From Hyphomicrobium zavarzinii ATCC 27496 (GTDB taxonomy: Bacteria > Pseudomonadota > Alphaproteobacteria > Rhizobiales > Hyphomicrobiaceae), in NCBI RefSeq assembly GCF_000383415.1, contig NZ_KB911259.1, positions 1-64,000 on the forward strand: a stretch of DNA of 64,000 nucleotides. Reading direction: 5' to 3'. The translations under genes and the position numbers were made by a program. This document shows, piece after piece, positions 1-7,514 of this stretch. The notes under the pieces are model-generated. The model was not told where the DNA came from, ran no database searches, and saw only the letters and a list, made by a program, of their open reading frames with translations. The first letter of the stretch is position 1, and every line of letters begins with the position of its first letter.

Positions 1-3
1 GCG

Positions 4-44
4 TTATCTGGACAGTCTGGCTGTGAATTATCTGGACAGTCCGG
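4..44 (+). repeat. Left end: two direct copies of a 17-bp recombinase-site-like repeat
   Basis: TTATCTGGACAGTCTGG at 4-20 recurs as TTATCTGGACAGTCCGG at 28-44, a 24-bp period with one mismatch. The first copy matches the reverse complement of 11016-11031 with two mismatches. These are probably recombinase binding sites at the left terminus; the binding role is inferred. Confidence 0.75.
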
Positions 45-233
45 CGCGACTCGCAGCGAACTCTGATACGGGCGTTGAGGCCACGATTTCGCTGTCCATC
101 GACCTCAGCGTTGGCCGTGGTTCTCCGCCGCTGAGGCCGGAGCTGGGACGCGTAGCGGACCAGCGGAGGGCTCAGCGGCGGAGCGCATCTTTTCAATGTC
201 CAAGTGCGTGCGTCGAGAGCGGGGGCTCGTCTC

Positions 234-1667
234 ATGATCACGCTGTTGGAGGCAAGTGCGCGGTCGGCCGCGGAGAACGGCAATGTCACCGCCTGGAGCC
301 GGACGGCAGGGGCGCCGGCCATCCTGCGCGATGGCGCGCCCTACGATCCCCATCTCGATCGCTTCCTCGCGGACCTGCCACTCAATGGCGTGCGCTCGCA
401 GCACAGCCTGCGCAGCTACGCCTACGATCTCCTCGTCTGGGTGCGTTTCCTCGACGAGGCACGCGGCAAGACCGTGTGGCTAGCGACGCGCGAGGATGTG
501 GGCGCCTACCATCGTGCCCGGCGGCACGACGAGGCCGCGAACCGCATCTCCGCCGCAAGCTGGAACCGCGCAGTGGCGGCGCTCGACAAGCTCTATCGAT
601 GGGCGGTCGAGGAGGGTCTCATAGCCCAAAGTCCGTTCAACTATCGCGACGTGTGGCGCCGGATGCCATCCGGCCGTGGCCGCACGATGACCGTAACGCG
701 CAACCAAGCCTACGAGCGCGCCGCCAAGCATTCCGACGTCAAGTTCATCACCATCGAGGATTACCGGCACTTCCGCGATGTCGGCTTGCTCGGGCTCACC
801 CCCGAGGGCAGCGATCGGCCCGGCGCCCGCGACCGCAACGGCAGCCGCAATGCCCTCTTCGCCGATCTCCTGATCTCAACTGGGCTCCGGCTCGAGGAGG
901 CCTCATCCCTGCTCGCCGTGGAGATCGAGGAGGCGATCCGCGCCAGCGTGGGCCGCGACAAGCAGGTCGCCTTCCGATTGCCTGCTTCACTGACGAAGGG
1001 CGACAAGGGCCGCACCATCCGCATCCCGGCCTCGCTGCTCGCCCGCCTGCGTAGCTACCTGGAGGTCGAGCGCGCCGTCGCCGTCGAGAAGTTCAAGATG
1101 CGCGGCGGCATCATGCGCATGTCGGCGGCCCTGACGTGCGGTGTCAACGCCGGCAGGATCGAGGTCGCCACGGCGAGCGGCGAGCGGAGGCCGATGCGGC
1201 TCGACACCGTGACACCGGACGAGCGCCGCCGGCTCGTCATTCGAGGCAACGACGACACGCCGATCGAGCCCGCCGCCCTGTGGCTCAGCGAGGTAGGCCT
1301 GCCCGTCGCTCCCAACACGTGGGAGGTCACCTTCACCCGCGCTTCCCGCCGCTGCCAGGCCGCCGGCCTCGCCTTCGACGTCAGCCCGCATCAGCTGCGG
1401 CACAGCTTCGCCGTGCACATGCTGGCGTTGCTGATCCGGCAGCGGTTCGGCGATGCGCACAAGGATCAGGATCTATCCGGCGCGGCCTATCGCCGGCTGC
1501 TCGGCGATCCCCTGCAGCAAGTTCAGCGCCTGCTCGGGCACGCGAGCGTCGCCACGACCTATATCTACCTCGATCATTTGGCCGGTTGCCAGGACACGGT
1601 CGACGCCGCCGTCGAGGATTTGCTGTCCGGCATCGAGACGCCGCAAACGGTCAAGGCGGCGGCATGA
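234..1667 (+). CDS. Tyrosine recombinase, first of three
   Basis: Site-specific integrase of the tyrosine recombinase family, 477 residues from the ATG at 234; a GTG at 204 would add ten residues. The N-terminal half looks like a SAM-like core-binding domain (RSQHSLRSYAYDLLVWVRFL). The C-terminal catalytic domain shows the HQLRH box near residue 386 and the LLGHAS box followed by TTYIYLDH, with the catalytic Tyr at about 443 or 445. The segment between these boxes is longer than usual. The stop overlaps the next start in an ATGA, so the three recombinases are probably translationally coupled. Likely role: integration and excision of the element, jointly with the next two proteins. Confidence 0.88.
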   Translation: MITLLEASARSAAENGNVTAWSRTAGAPAILRDGAPYDPHLDRFLADLPLNGVRSQHSLRSYAYDLLVWVRFLDEARGKTVWLATREDVGAYHRARRHDEAANRISAASWNRAVAALDKLYRWAVEEGLIAQSPFNYRDVWRRMPSGRGRTMTVTRNQAYERAAKHSDVKFITIEDYRHFRDVGLLGLTPEGSDRPGARDRNGSRNALFADLLISTGLRLEEASSLLAVEIEEAIRASVGRDKQVAFRLPASLTKGDKGRTIRIPASLLARLRSYLEVERAVAVEKFKMRGGIMRMSAALTCGVNAGRIEVATASGERRPMRLDTVTPDERRRLVIRGNDDTPIEPAALWLSEVGLPVAPNTWEVTFTRASRRCQAAGLAFDVSPHQLRHSFAVHMLALLIRQRFGDAHKDQDLSGAAYRRLLGDPLQQVQRLLGHASVATTYIYLDHLAGCQDTVDAAVEDLLSGIETPQTVKAAA

Positions 1668-3466
1668 GCGGCAAGGGCAAGGCGCGGCCGCGCAAGGGGC
1701 AGCGGGTCTCATTCAAGCGTGCCGATGGCCAGTCATCGGCACGGAGATCCGATGCCGTCACCGGCTTGCGCTTCACCGTCGACACTGCACATGGCGGCAC
1801 GGCCCTGATCGAACTCGTCGTGCTGCGACCGCGTCGTTTGGCGCTCGCCTTCGGATCGGCGCTGCGGGAGCTCGCGCCGACCATGGTGCGCTCGACCGTG
1901 CTGCAGCACCTCAATGGCCTGAAGCGCTTCTTCGTGTTCCTCAACGAGACCGCGCCCACGATCGACGGCCCCGAGCATCTGCGAGCTGAGCACATCGACG
2001 GATTCGAGAGCTGGCTCGAGGCTCAGGGTGTGACGACCATTCACCGTCACACCATTATCGCCAAGGCCATCATCGCGCTGCGCACCATCGATGCGGGCCG
2101 GCCAGGCCTGCTCGACGAGAAGCTGCGGCAGCGGCTCGGCTACACGAGCGCGCGATCGCTCGGCAGGTCGACGCCACGGGATGCCTACAGCGGCTACGTC
2201 GCCAAGCAGCTGCGTGATGCGGCGCGAGCCGATATCCAGGCCATCACGCGCCGGCTCAAGTCGCCAGCCCCGATCGAGCATGCCGACGCCACGTTGCGCG
2301 GTCACCTCGAGGCCGCCGCCGAGGTGATCGAGGCCGAGGGCACGATCGGCCATACGCATCCGGTCCTGCTCTCGTTCTACCGGCGGTTTCACCTGCTCGG
2401 TCTCGAGAACGGCACGCCGATCCGCGATCTGCACGCCCGCCGCCATCTGCTCGCCGAGGACGTGATCCCGTTCTTCGTCCTGCTCAGCCTGGAGACGGGG
2501 CTCGAGCCCGAGTGCGTTAAGGCTCTGCGCCTCGACTGCCTGCGCAATCCGGCGTCCGGCACGGTCGAGATCGATTATGTGAAGCGCCGCGCACGGGGAT
2601 CGGAGTGGAAGCGGCTGCGCGTCCGCGACGGCGCGTCGTCCACGCCGGGCGGCATCATCCGGACTCTAATCGAGCTGACGACGGCCGCCCGCAAGCACAA
2701 GCCGAGCGACAGCCTATGGCTCTACTTCCACACTGGACGCCTCGCCGATCGCTTTCTGCACCCGCAGGAGATGATCGATATCTGGGTCGCGCGCCACAAT
2801 CTCGTCGATGATGCTGGCCAACCGCTGCCTCTGCTGCTCTCCCGCCTGCGCAAGACGCACAAGGCGCTCTGGTACGCCAAGTCCCAGGGCGATATGGCCC
2901 GCTTCGCCGTCGGCCACACGCCGGAGGTCGCCGCCCGCCACTACGCCGATCTGCCATCGCTGCGCCACCTGCACGAGCAGGCCGTCGTCGACGGCCTCAA
3001 CGATGCGCTCAGCTCTGCGCTGCAGCCTCGCATCGTCACGCCCGAGGAGGAGGCGGTCGCTCGCAAGGCCCCTTCAACGCTGCAGCTTCCCGTGCCGGCC
3101 GCCCAGGTTCGGTCCATGTTGAGCGGCAAGCAGGATGTCTGGCTGGCGAGCTGCAGCGGCTTTCACAACAGCCCGTTCGCGGCCGACGGCGAGCCGTGCG
3201 CCGAGCCGTTCTGGGGCTGCCTCGAATGCCGTAATGCCGTCATCACCGCGCGCAAGCTGCCCTCCATCATCGCGTTCCTCGACTTCATCGTCGTGCGCCG
3301 CACCGAGATGGCCGAGGCCGACTGGTGGGCCAAGTTCGGCCGCCCCTGGTCGCGCGTCACACAGCAAGTTTTGCCGGCGTTCTCGGAGGCCGTCGTTGCC
3401 GATGCGCGCGAGAAGGCCAAGGCGCTCGAGCATCAGCCCTATCTGCCGCTGGAGACGCGCGCATGA
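1664..3466 (+). CDS. Tyrosine recombinase, second of three, with C-terminal Cys cluster
   Basis: Integrase-like protein of 600 residues. The start at 1664 is chosen because its ATG overlaps the upstream TGA; the frame stays open much further upstream, but only as a shadow of the first recombinase. The catalytic core is recognisable but divergent: SRLRKTHK near residue 394 stands for the HxxR box, and FAVGHTPEVAARHYAD supplies the GH box and a candidate Tyr near 427. About 70 residues after the catalytic domain lies a Cys cluster (about 497, 512, 519, 522, ending CLEC) that could bind zinc. A similar cluster ends the third recombinase, suggesting common ancestry or a shared assembly surface. 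Confidence 0.85.
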   Translation: MSGKGKARPRKGQRVSFKRADGQSSARRSDAVTGLRFTVDTAHGGTALIELVVLRPRRLALAFGSALRELAPTMVRSTVLQHLNGLKRFFVFLNETAPTIDGPEHLRAEHIDGFESWLEAQGVTTIHRHTIIAKAIIALRTIDAGRPGLLDEKLRQRLGYTSARSLGRSTPRDAYSGYVAKQLRDAARADIQAITRRLKSPAPIEHADATLRGHLEAAAEVIEAEGTIGHTHPVLLSFYRRFHLLGLENGTPIRDLHARRHLLAEDVIPFFVLLSLETGLEPECVKALRLDCLRNPASGTVEIDYVKRRARGSEWKRLRVRDGASSTPGGIIRTLIELTTAARKHKPSDSLWLYFHTGRLADRFLHPQEMIDIWVARHNLVDDAGQPLPLLLSRLRKTHKALWYAKSQGDMARFAVGHTPEVAARHYADLPSLRHLHEQAVVDGLNDALSSALQPRIVTPEEEAVARKAPSTLQLPVPAAQVRSMLSGKQDVWLASCSGFHNSPFAADGEPCAEPFWGCLECRNAVITARKLPSIIAFLDFIVVRRTEMAEADWWAKFGRPWSRVTQQVLPAFSEAVVADAREKAKALEHQPYLPLETRA

Positions 3467-5622
3467 GCAAGGCAACGGCCCTGAAGCTCGTCCCGGCCGC
3501 CACCCCGCATCAGCTTGCTGGCAAGCCGGTGCTGGAGAGCGCAGCCCTGCGCCGCGGCCACAAGCGATCGGCCTTGTCCCGCTTCGAGGACAGCACCTGG
3601 GATTTGTCGCCAGCCGTGTTTCGCGAGAACGCACGGGTCTGCCACGTCACCGCGCATTTCGACGGCATCGAGGACGCGAGCGTCGCGCGCACGCTGCGGG
3701 AGTTTCTCTATGCTCGGCTCAACTTCGATATTCCCGGGCACCGCGGCCGCCTGCCGCCCGGCAGCATCCGCCAGCTGTTCAACCGGGCGCGCCGGTTCCT
3801 AGAGTTTGTGGCCGAGAAGAAGGGCAACTGCAATCTCGCCCGTGTCGATCAAGCCACGCTCGACGCCTACCGCAATCACCTGACGGCAGATCCGCAGCGC
3901 CGCCCCATTCAGGTCGCGCATCTGCTCGAGGTCGTCGTCGATCTCCACCATTTTCGGGATCACATGCCGTCCGGCGGACTCGTACTGCTGCCGTGGAAGG
4001 GACGCTCGGCGCATGTCGTCGCCGGCTCGAAGCAGACCGCGGGCGAGAACAAGACGCCGCGCCTGCCCGAGGCGGTGATCGCTCCCCTGCTGCAATGGTC
4101 GCTCAAGTACATCACCGTCTTCTCGGCCGATATCCTAGCCGCACGCGCCGAGCTCGAGGCGCTGGAGGAACGTCACAGAACACTAGTCACCGAGGATAGG
4201 CGCTTCTCGCCGTCCACCCGCAAGCAACGCCGCCGGCAGCGGCTCATCACCTATCTCGATCAGCTGCGCGCCAACGGCCGTGGCGTGCCGATCTGGACCA
4301 CATCGCACAATGGTGCCGTCCGCCAGGATCCGATCACGGGCACCTCGACGCCGCCGGTGAATGCTCTCCTCATCCATCTGCATATCGGTCTCGACGCCCA
4401 GGCCGAGCCGGCCCAGCACGTGCTGCTCCGCAAGACGACCAAGGCACTCGTACTCGATGCGATCGATGCACTCGGCACCGAGGTTGGCGGGATGGACACG
4501 GCCATCTCGATCGACCCGGACACCGGCAAGCCTTGGCGGCTGCGCTTCGACGCCAAATCTCTGCTCCTCGAGGAGCGCATGCTGCAGGCAGCCTGCTATA
4601 TCGTCTGCGCCTACTTGACCGGCATGCGCGACTGCGAGGTGCAGGCGATGCGTTCGGGTTGTCTCGATGTCGAGCGTAGCGAGGACGGCCTTATCGAGCG
4701 GTATCGGATCAAGAGCACCGTCTACAAGCGGCGCGAGGTGCGCGGCCAGGCGGAGAAGTGGATCACCGTCGAGCCCGTCGCCAAGGCCATCACGGTGCTC
4801 GAGCGCCTGACCGAGCACATCCGGCACCGCCGGGGTGGCGACACGCTGTGGAGGGTGCTCAGTGACCACGGCAGCAAGGATCACATCTCGGCCGAGATCG
4901 TGCGCCAGCTCAACACCTTTCGCGACCACCTGAACGCTCAGTTCGGCACGCCCGAGGCGCCGATCATCCCGCCCGGCCCGGACGGCAAGCCGTGGCGCAT
5001 CACGACGCGCCAGTTCCGGCGCACGGTCGCCTGGCACATCGCGAACCGGCCGTTCGGCACGGTCGCCGGCATGATCCAGTACAAGCACAGCGGCATCGCT
5101 GCCTACGAGGGTTACGCGGGCTCGAGCCGATCGGGCTTTCGCAACGAGGTCGAGCGCGAGCGCGTCCTCGGCCAGCTCGACGACGTGCTCTCCTACTTCG
5201 AGCACCACCGTGCCGGCGAGGTGCTGATGGGACCGGCTGCAGCCCGCATCTCGAATGAGCTGAGCCAAGCCGCCGACAAGCTCGAGCCGCTCCCCGGCCA
5301 CATCGCTGATCCCGCGCGCGTCCGCGCCATGCTCGCGCACGTGGCCAAGACGCTGTTCGTCGGCGTGTTGAGCGACTGCTTCTTCGACCCGGCGACCGCC
5401 CTCTGTCTCAACGGCAAGACCGACCACAGCCGGCCGGCCATGGCCCAGTGCCGCCCCGACCGCTGCCCCAACTCCTGCATCACCGACCGCCACCGCCCGC
5501 TGTGGGCCAAGGCCATCACCGACGGCGAGGAACTGCTCAAGACAAGGCGGCTATCGCCGCTGCAGCGCGAGGCGATCGATGCAGACATCACAAAATATCG
5601 CAAAGCCATCCGAGTGTTCTGA
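3463..5622 (+). CDS. Tyrosine recombinase, third of three, with C-terminal Cys cluster
   Basis: Protein of 719 residues whose ATG overlaps the preceding stop (ATGA at 3463-3466). Integrase features lie in the second half: TGMRDCEVQAMRSGCL resembles the first catalytic Arg region, RQFRRTVAWH near residue 516 stands for the HxxR box, and YKHSGIAAYEGYAG gives the late His/Tyr region (Tyr about 548 or 551). The C terminus has Cys at about 648, 663, 668 and 672, a likely zinc site. The His-to-Arg change in the HxxR box means it may be catalytically altered and work with its partners. It is the last gene of the recombinase operon; a 112-base gap with an operator follows before the metal genes. Confidence 0.85.
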   Translation: MSKATALKLVPAATPHQLAGKPVLESAALRRGHKRSALSRFEDSTWDLSPAVFRENARVCHVTAHFDGIEDASVARTLREFLYARLNFDIPGHRGRLPPGSIRQLFNRARRFLEFVAEKKGNCNLARVDQATLDAYRNHLTADPQRRPIQVAHLLEVVVDLHHFRDHMPSGGLVLLPWKGRSAHVVAGSKQTAGENKTPRLPEAVIAPLLQWSLKYITVFSADILAARAELEALEERHRTLVTEDRRFSPSTRKQRRRQRLITYLDQLRANGRGVPIWTTSHNGAVRQDPITGTSTPPVNALLIHLHIGLDAQAEPAQHVLLRKTTKALVLDAIDALGTEVGGMDTAISIDPDTGKPWRLRFDAKSLLLEERMLQAACYIVCAYLTGMRDCEVQAMRSGCLDVERSEDGLIERYRIKSTVYKRREVRGQAEKWITVEPVAKAITVLERLTEHIRHRRGGDTLWRVLSDHGSKDHISAEIVRQLNTFRDHLNAQFGTPEAPIIPPGPDGKPWRITTRQFRRTVAWHIANRPFGTVAGMIQYKHSGIAAYEGYAGSSRSGFRNEVERERVLGQLDDVLSYFEHHRAGEVLMGPAAARISNELSQAADKLEPLPGHIADPARVRAMLAHVAKTLFVGVLSDCFFDPATALCLNGKTDHSRPAMAQCRPDRCPNSCITDRHRPLWAKAITDGEELLKTRRLSPLQREAIDADITKYRKAIRVF

Positions 5623-5685
5623 GGGCCGCGACCTCACCGCGCGCAAGGAGGTCTGAACTTGACTCCCGTCAATGCGTTCATCAAG

Positions 5686-5700
5686 CTATAGAAGCTATAG
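5686..5700 (+). promoter_or_regulatory. MerR-type operator ahead of the Spy-like operon
   Basis: CTATAG-AAG-CTATAG lies 35 bases before the start of the Met-rich gene. The same half-sites with a 3-bp spacer form the operator of the metal ATPase promoter at 7449-7469, so the MerR regulator encoded between them probably controls both. The flanking promoter hexamers here are poor matches. Confidence 0.65.
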
Positions 5701-5734
5701 ATTTTTGCATGCTACCATTGTCTGGAGGTTGACC

Positions 5735-6295
5735 ATGCGCAACACACGTAAATCGCTCCTTGCGAGCATCCTTGTTTCCGCCACGCTCCTTGCCGGGGCC
5801 ATCAGTGTACAGGCTCAGCAAATGCAGCATGGGCCGGGCATGATGGGTCCAGGAATGATGGGTCCGGGCATGCCCATGGGCGGCGGCATGATGGGGTGCC
5901 CCATGATGGGCGGCCAAGGCATGACGATGGGCCAGATGCCCATGGGCGGCATGGGTCCCGGCATGATGATGACGGGCCCGGCGATCGAGGGCCGTCTCGC
6001 CTATCTCAAGGCTGAGCTCGGCATCACCGAGGCGCAGACGGCGGCCTGGAACGGCTACGTCACGGCAGTCAAGGCGCGCCAGTCGGCCATGCAGGGCACA
6101 CACCAGGGGATGATGCAGGCGTGGCAATCGGGCACCGCCGTTGCTCGCCTCGACGCTCATACCAAGGCTATGGAGAGCATGGTTGAGGCCCTCAAAGCCC
6201 TGAGACCGGCGACCGATGCGCTCTATGCCGTGCTGACACCGGATCAAAAGACGAAGGCAGATCAGCTGCTCGGCATGGGCTGCTGCATGATGTGA
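5735..6295 (+). CDS. Met-rich periplasmic Spy/CpxP-like protein
   Basis: Exported protein of 186 residues with an N-terminal signal peptide (basic MRNTRKS, hydrophobic core, cleavage around VQAQQ). A Met/Gly-rich segment with repeated GPGMMGPGM units follows (about residues 30-85). The C-terminal helical part resembles Spy/CpxP with an LTPDQ motif (LTxxQ family). The start at 5735 follows CTGGAGGTTGACC, a good ribosome-binding site. Met-rich repeats of this kind commonly bind copper or silver, so the protein may buffer metal in the periplasm; the metal is inferred. It heads a three-gene operon with gaps of 8 and 4 bases, and a MerR-type operator lies directly upstream. Confidence 0.8.
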   Translation: MRNTRKSLLASILVSATLLAGAISVQAQQMQHGPGMMGPGMMGPGMPMGGGMMGCPMMGGQGMTMGQMPMGGMGPGMMMTGPAIEGRLAYLKAELGITEAQTAAWNGYVTAVKARQSAMQGTHQGMMQAWQSGTAVARLDAHTKAMESMVEALKALRPATDALYAVLTPDQKTKADQLLGMGCCMM

Positions 6296-6303
6296 GGACC
6301 ACG

Positions 6304-6618
6304 ATGCTCCGCAGCTTCACCCTGGCTTTGGCCCTTGTCCCGGTACTCGCAGTGCCGGGCTGGGCGCAGACCAATCCTCAAGGCTGGCCAATGCATGAAT
6401 GGATGTGGTGGTGGGGGCCATGGCACATGCTAATGCCCCTGCTGTTTCTCGGCCTCATCGTGGCCGGGGTCATCTTCCTCGTTCGCAAGCTTTGGCCGGA
6501 TGAGCCGCGGCACTTTGGCGGCAGCCGCGCCCTCGACCTGCTCGACGAGCGCTATGCCAAGGGCGAGATTGATCGCGAGGAGTACCAGCGGCGCAGGCAA
6601 GACATTCTCGGCAGGTGA
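6304..6618 (+). CDS. Small membrane protein with SHOCT domain
   Basis: 104-residue protein with an N-terminal signal-like segment (LRSFTLALALVPVLAVPGWAQ), a Trp-rich stretch (MHEWMWWWGPWHM), one clear transmembrane helix (LMPLLFLGLIVAGVIFLV) and a C-terminal SHOCT motif (ALDLLDERYAKGEIDREEY). SHOCT domains are short oligomerisation modules of unclear function found in many small membrane proteins beside metal-resistance genes. The ATG at 6304 is preferred; a GTG at 6292 overlaps the previous stop. It lies between the Spy-like and DUF302 genes and is probably co-transcribed with them. Confidence 0.75.
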   Translation: MLRSFTLALALVPVLAVPGWAQTNPQGWPMHEWMWWWGPWHMLMPLLFLGLIVAGVIFLVRKLWPDEPRHFGGSRALDLLDERYAKGEIDREEYQRRRQDILGR

Positions 6619-6622
6619 CGTC

Positions 6623-7009
6623 ATGACCTTCTATATTGCCAAGACCATCCGGGCGCCGTTCGACGCCGCCATCGACAAGGTGACGGCAGCGCTCAAGGAG
6701 GAGGGGTTCGGCGTGCTGACCGACATCGATGTAAGCGCCGCGCTCAAGAAGAAGATCGGCGTGGACTGGCGCCCCTATCGTATCCTTGGCGCCTGTAATC
6801 CGCCGCTCGCGCACCGCGCCCTGCAGGCCGAGGACAAGATCGGCACCATGCTGCCCTGCAATGTCATAGTGCAGGACGTGGGCAACGGCCAAGTCGAGGT
6901 CGCCGCCATTGATCCGGCCGCATCGATGGAGCGGGTTGGCAAACCGGAGTTGACTGAGCTCGCGCACACGGTTCGAACCAAGTTGCAGGCAGTCCTCGCC
7001 AGGCTCTGA
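6623..7009 (+). CDS. DUF302 domain protein
   Basis: Soluble protein of 128 residues covering a complete DUF302 domain: FYIAKTIRAPFDAAIDKVTAAL at the start, then EEGFGVLTDIDV, YRILGACNPPLAHRAL and a final AHTVRTKL helix. No signal peptide is seen. The biochemical role of DUF302 proteins is unknown, but they are frequent in metal and oxidative stress gene clusters. The start codon is four bases after the SHOCT gene's stop, so the two are almost certainly one transcript. The gene converges with merR, with 11 bases between the stop codons. Confidence 0.82.
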   Translation: MTFYIAKTIRAPFDAAIDKVTAALKEEGFGVLTDIDVSAALKKKIGVDWRPYRILGACNPPLAHRALQAEDKIGTMLPCNVIVQDVGNGQVEVAAIDPAASMERVGKPELTELAHTVRTKLQAVLARL

Positions 7010-7020
7010 CGCCGTCTCAA

Positions 7021-7431
7021 TCACCGGCGAGGATCGCTCAGTGCCTCCATGATCCGGCAGTCCTTCATCTGGCCGCCATGGCACGAGGTGACCAAATCCT
7101 TGAGTGCCCGCTCGAGGGCACGCAGCCGCGCGAGCCGCTCCCTGACGACTTCCAAGTTCGCTTCCGCGATTTCAATCACCTCGCCGCAAAGCCGGTCCGG
7201 CTTCGAAGCGAGATCGAGAAGCGTGACGATGGTTTCGATCGTGAAGCCGAGATCGCGGGCATTGCGGATGAACGCCAGCCGGCGCACGTGGTCGGCAGCA
7301 TAGCGTCTCTGGTTGCCCTCGGTGCGCGACGGCCGCGGCATCAGGCCGATCTGCTCGTAGTAGCGGATGGTTTGCACATTGGTGCCCGTCCGCTCGGCAA
7401 GGCCGCCGATGCTCAGTTCTTGACCAGTCAT
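7021..7431 (-). CDS. MerR-family metal-responsive regulator
   Basis: 136-residue MerR-family activator. The N-terminal winged helix reads SIGGLAERTGTNVQTIRYYEQIGLMPRP; a long dimerisation helix follows, then a C-terminal metal loop. Cys82, Cys117 and Cys125 match the spacing of the ligands in the ZntR/CadR/PbrR group, so the inducer is probably Zn, Cd or Pb. The ATG at 7431 is chosen because it gives a family-length protein; the frame is open to 7491. It is divergent from the P-type ATPase gene, and the shared gap holds a textbook MerR operator. A second copy of the operator precedes the Spy-like operon. Confidence 0.9.
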   Translation of the reverse strand: MTGQELSIGGLAERTGTNVQTIRYYEQIGLMPRPSRTEGNQRRYAADHVRRLAFIRNARDLGFTIETIVTLLDLASKPDRLCGEVIEIAEANLEVVRERLARLRALERALKDLVTSCHGGQMKDCRIMEALSDPRR

Positions 7432-7445
7432 CAATAACGATCCCC

Positions 7446-7476
7446 TTGAACCTATAGTAGCTATAGGTTGTAACAT
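7446..7476 (+). promoter_or_regulatory. MerR-type promoter/operator for the metal ATPase operon
   Basis: A -35 element TTGAAC (7446-7451) and a -10 element TAACAT (7471-7476) are separated by 19 bp, the long spacing typical of MerR-controlled promoters. Between them is a perfect 9-bp inverted repeat, AACCTATAG-TAG-CTATAGGTT (7449-7469). The layout points to activation of the downstream ATPase gene by the adjacent MerR protein. Confidence 0.88.
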
Positions 7477-7514
7477 GGCCTTGAATGACAAGCCAAGATC
7501 CTCCGGAGCAAACC

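Noticed and set aside
105-404. Minus-strand frame opposite the first recombinase
   Set aside because: It overlaps the recombinase coding sequence antisense and has no recognisable motif.
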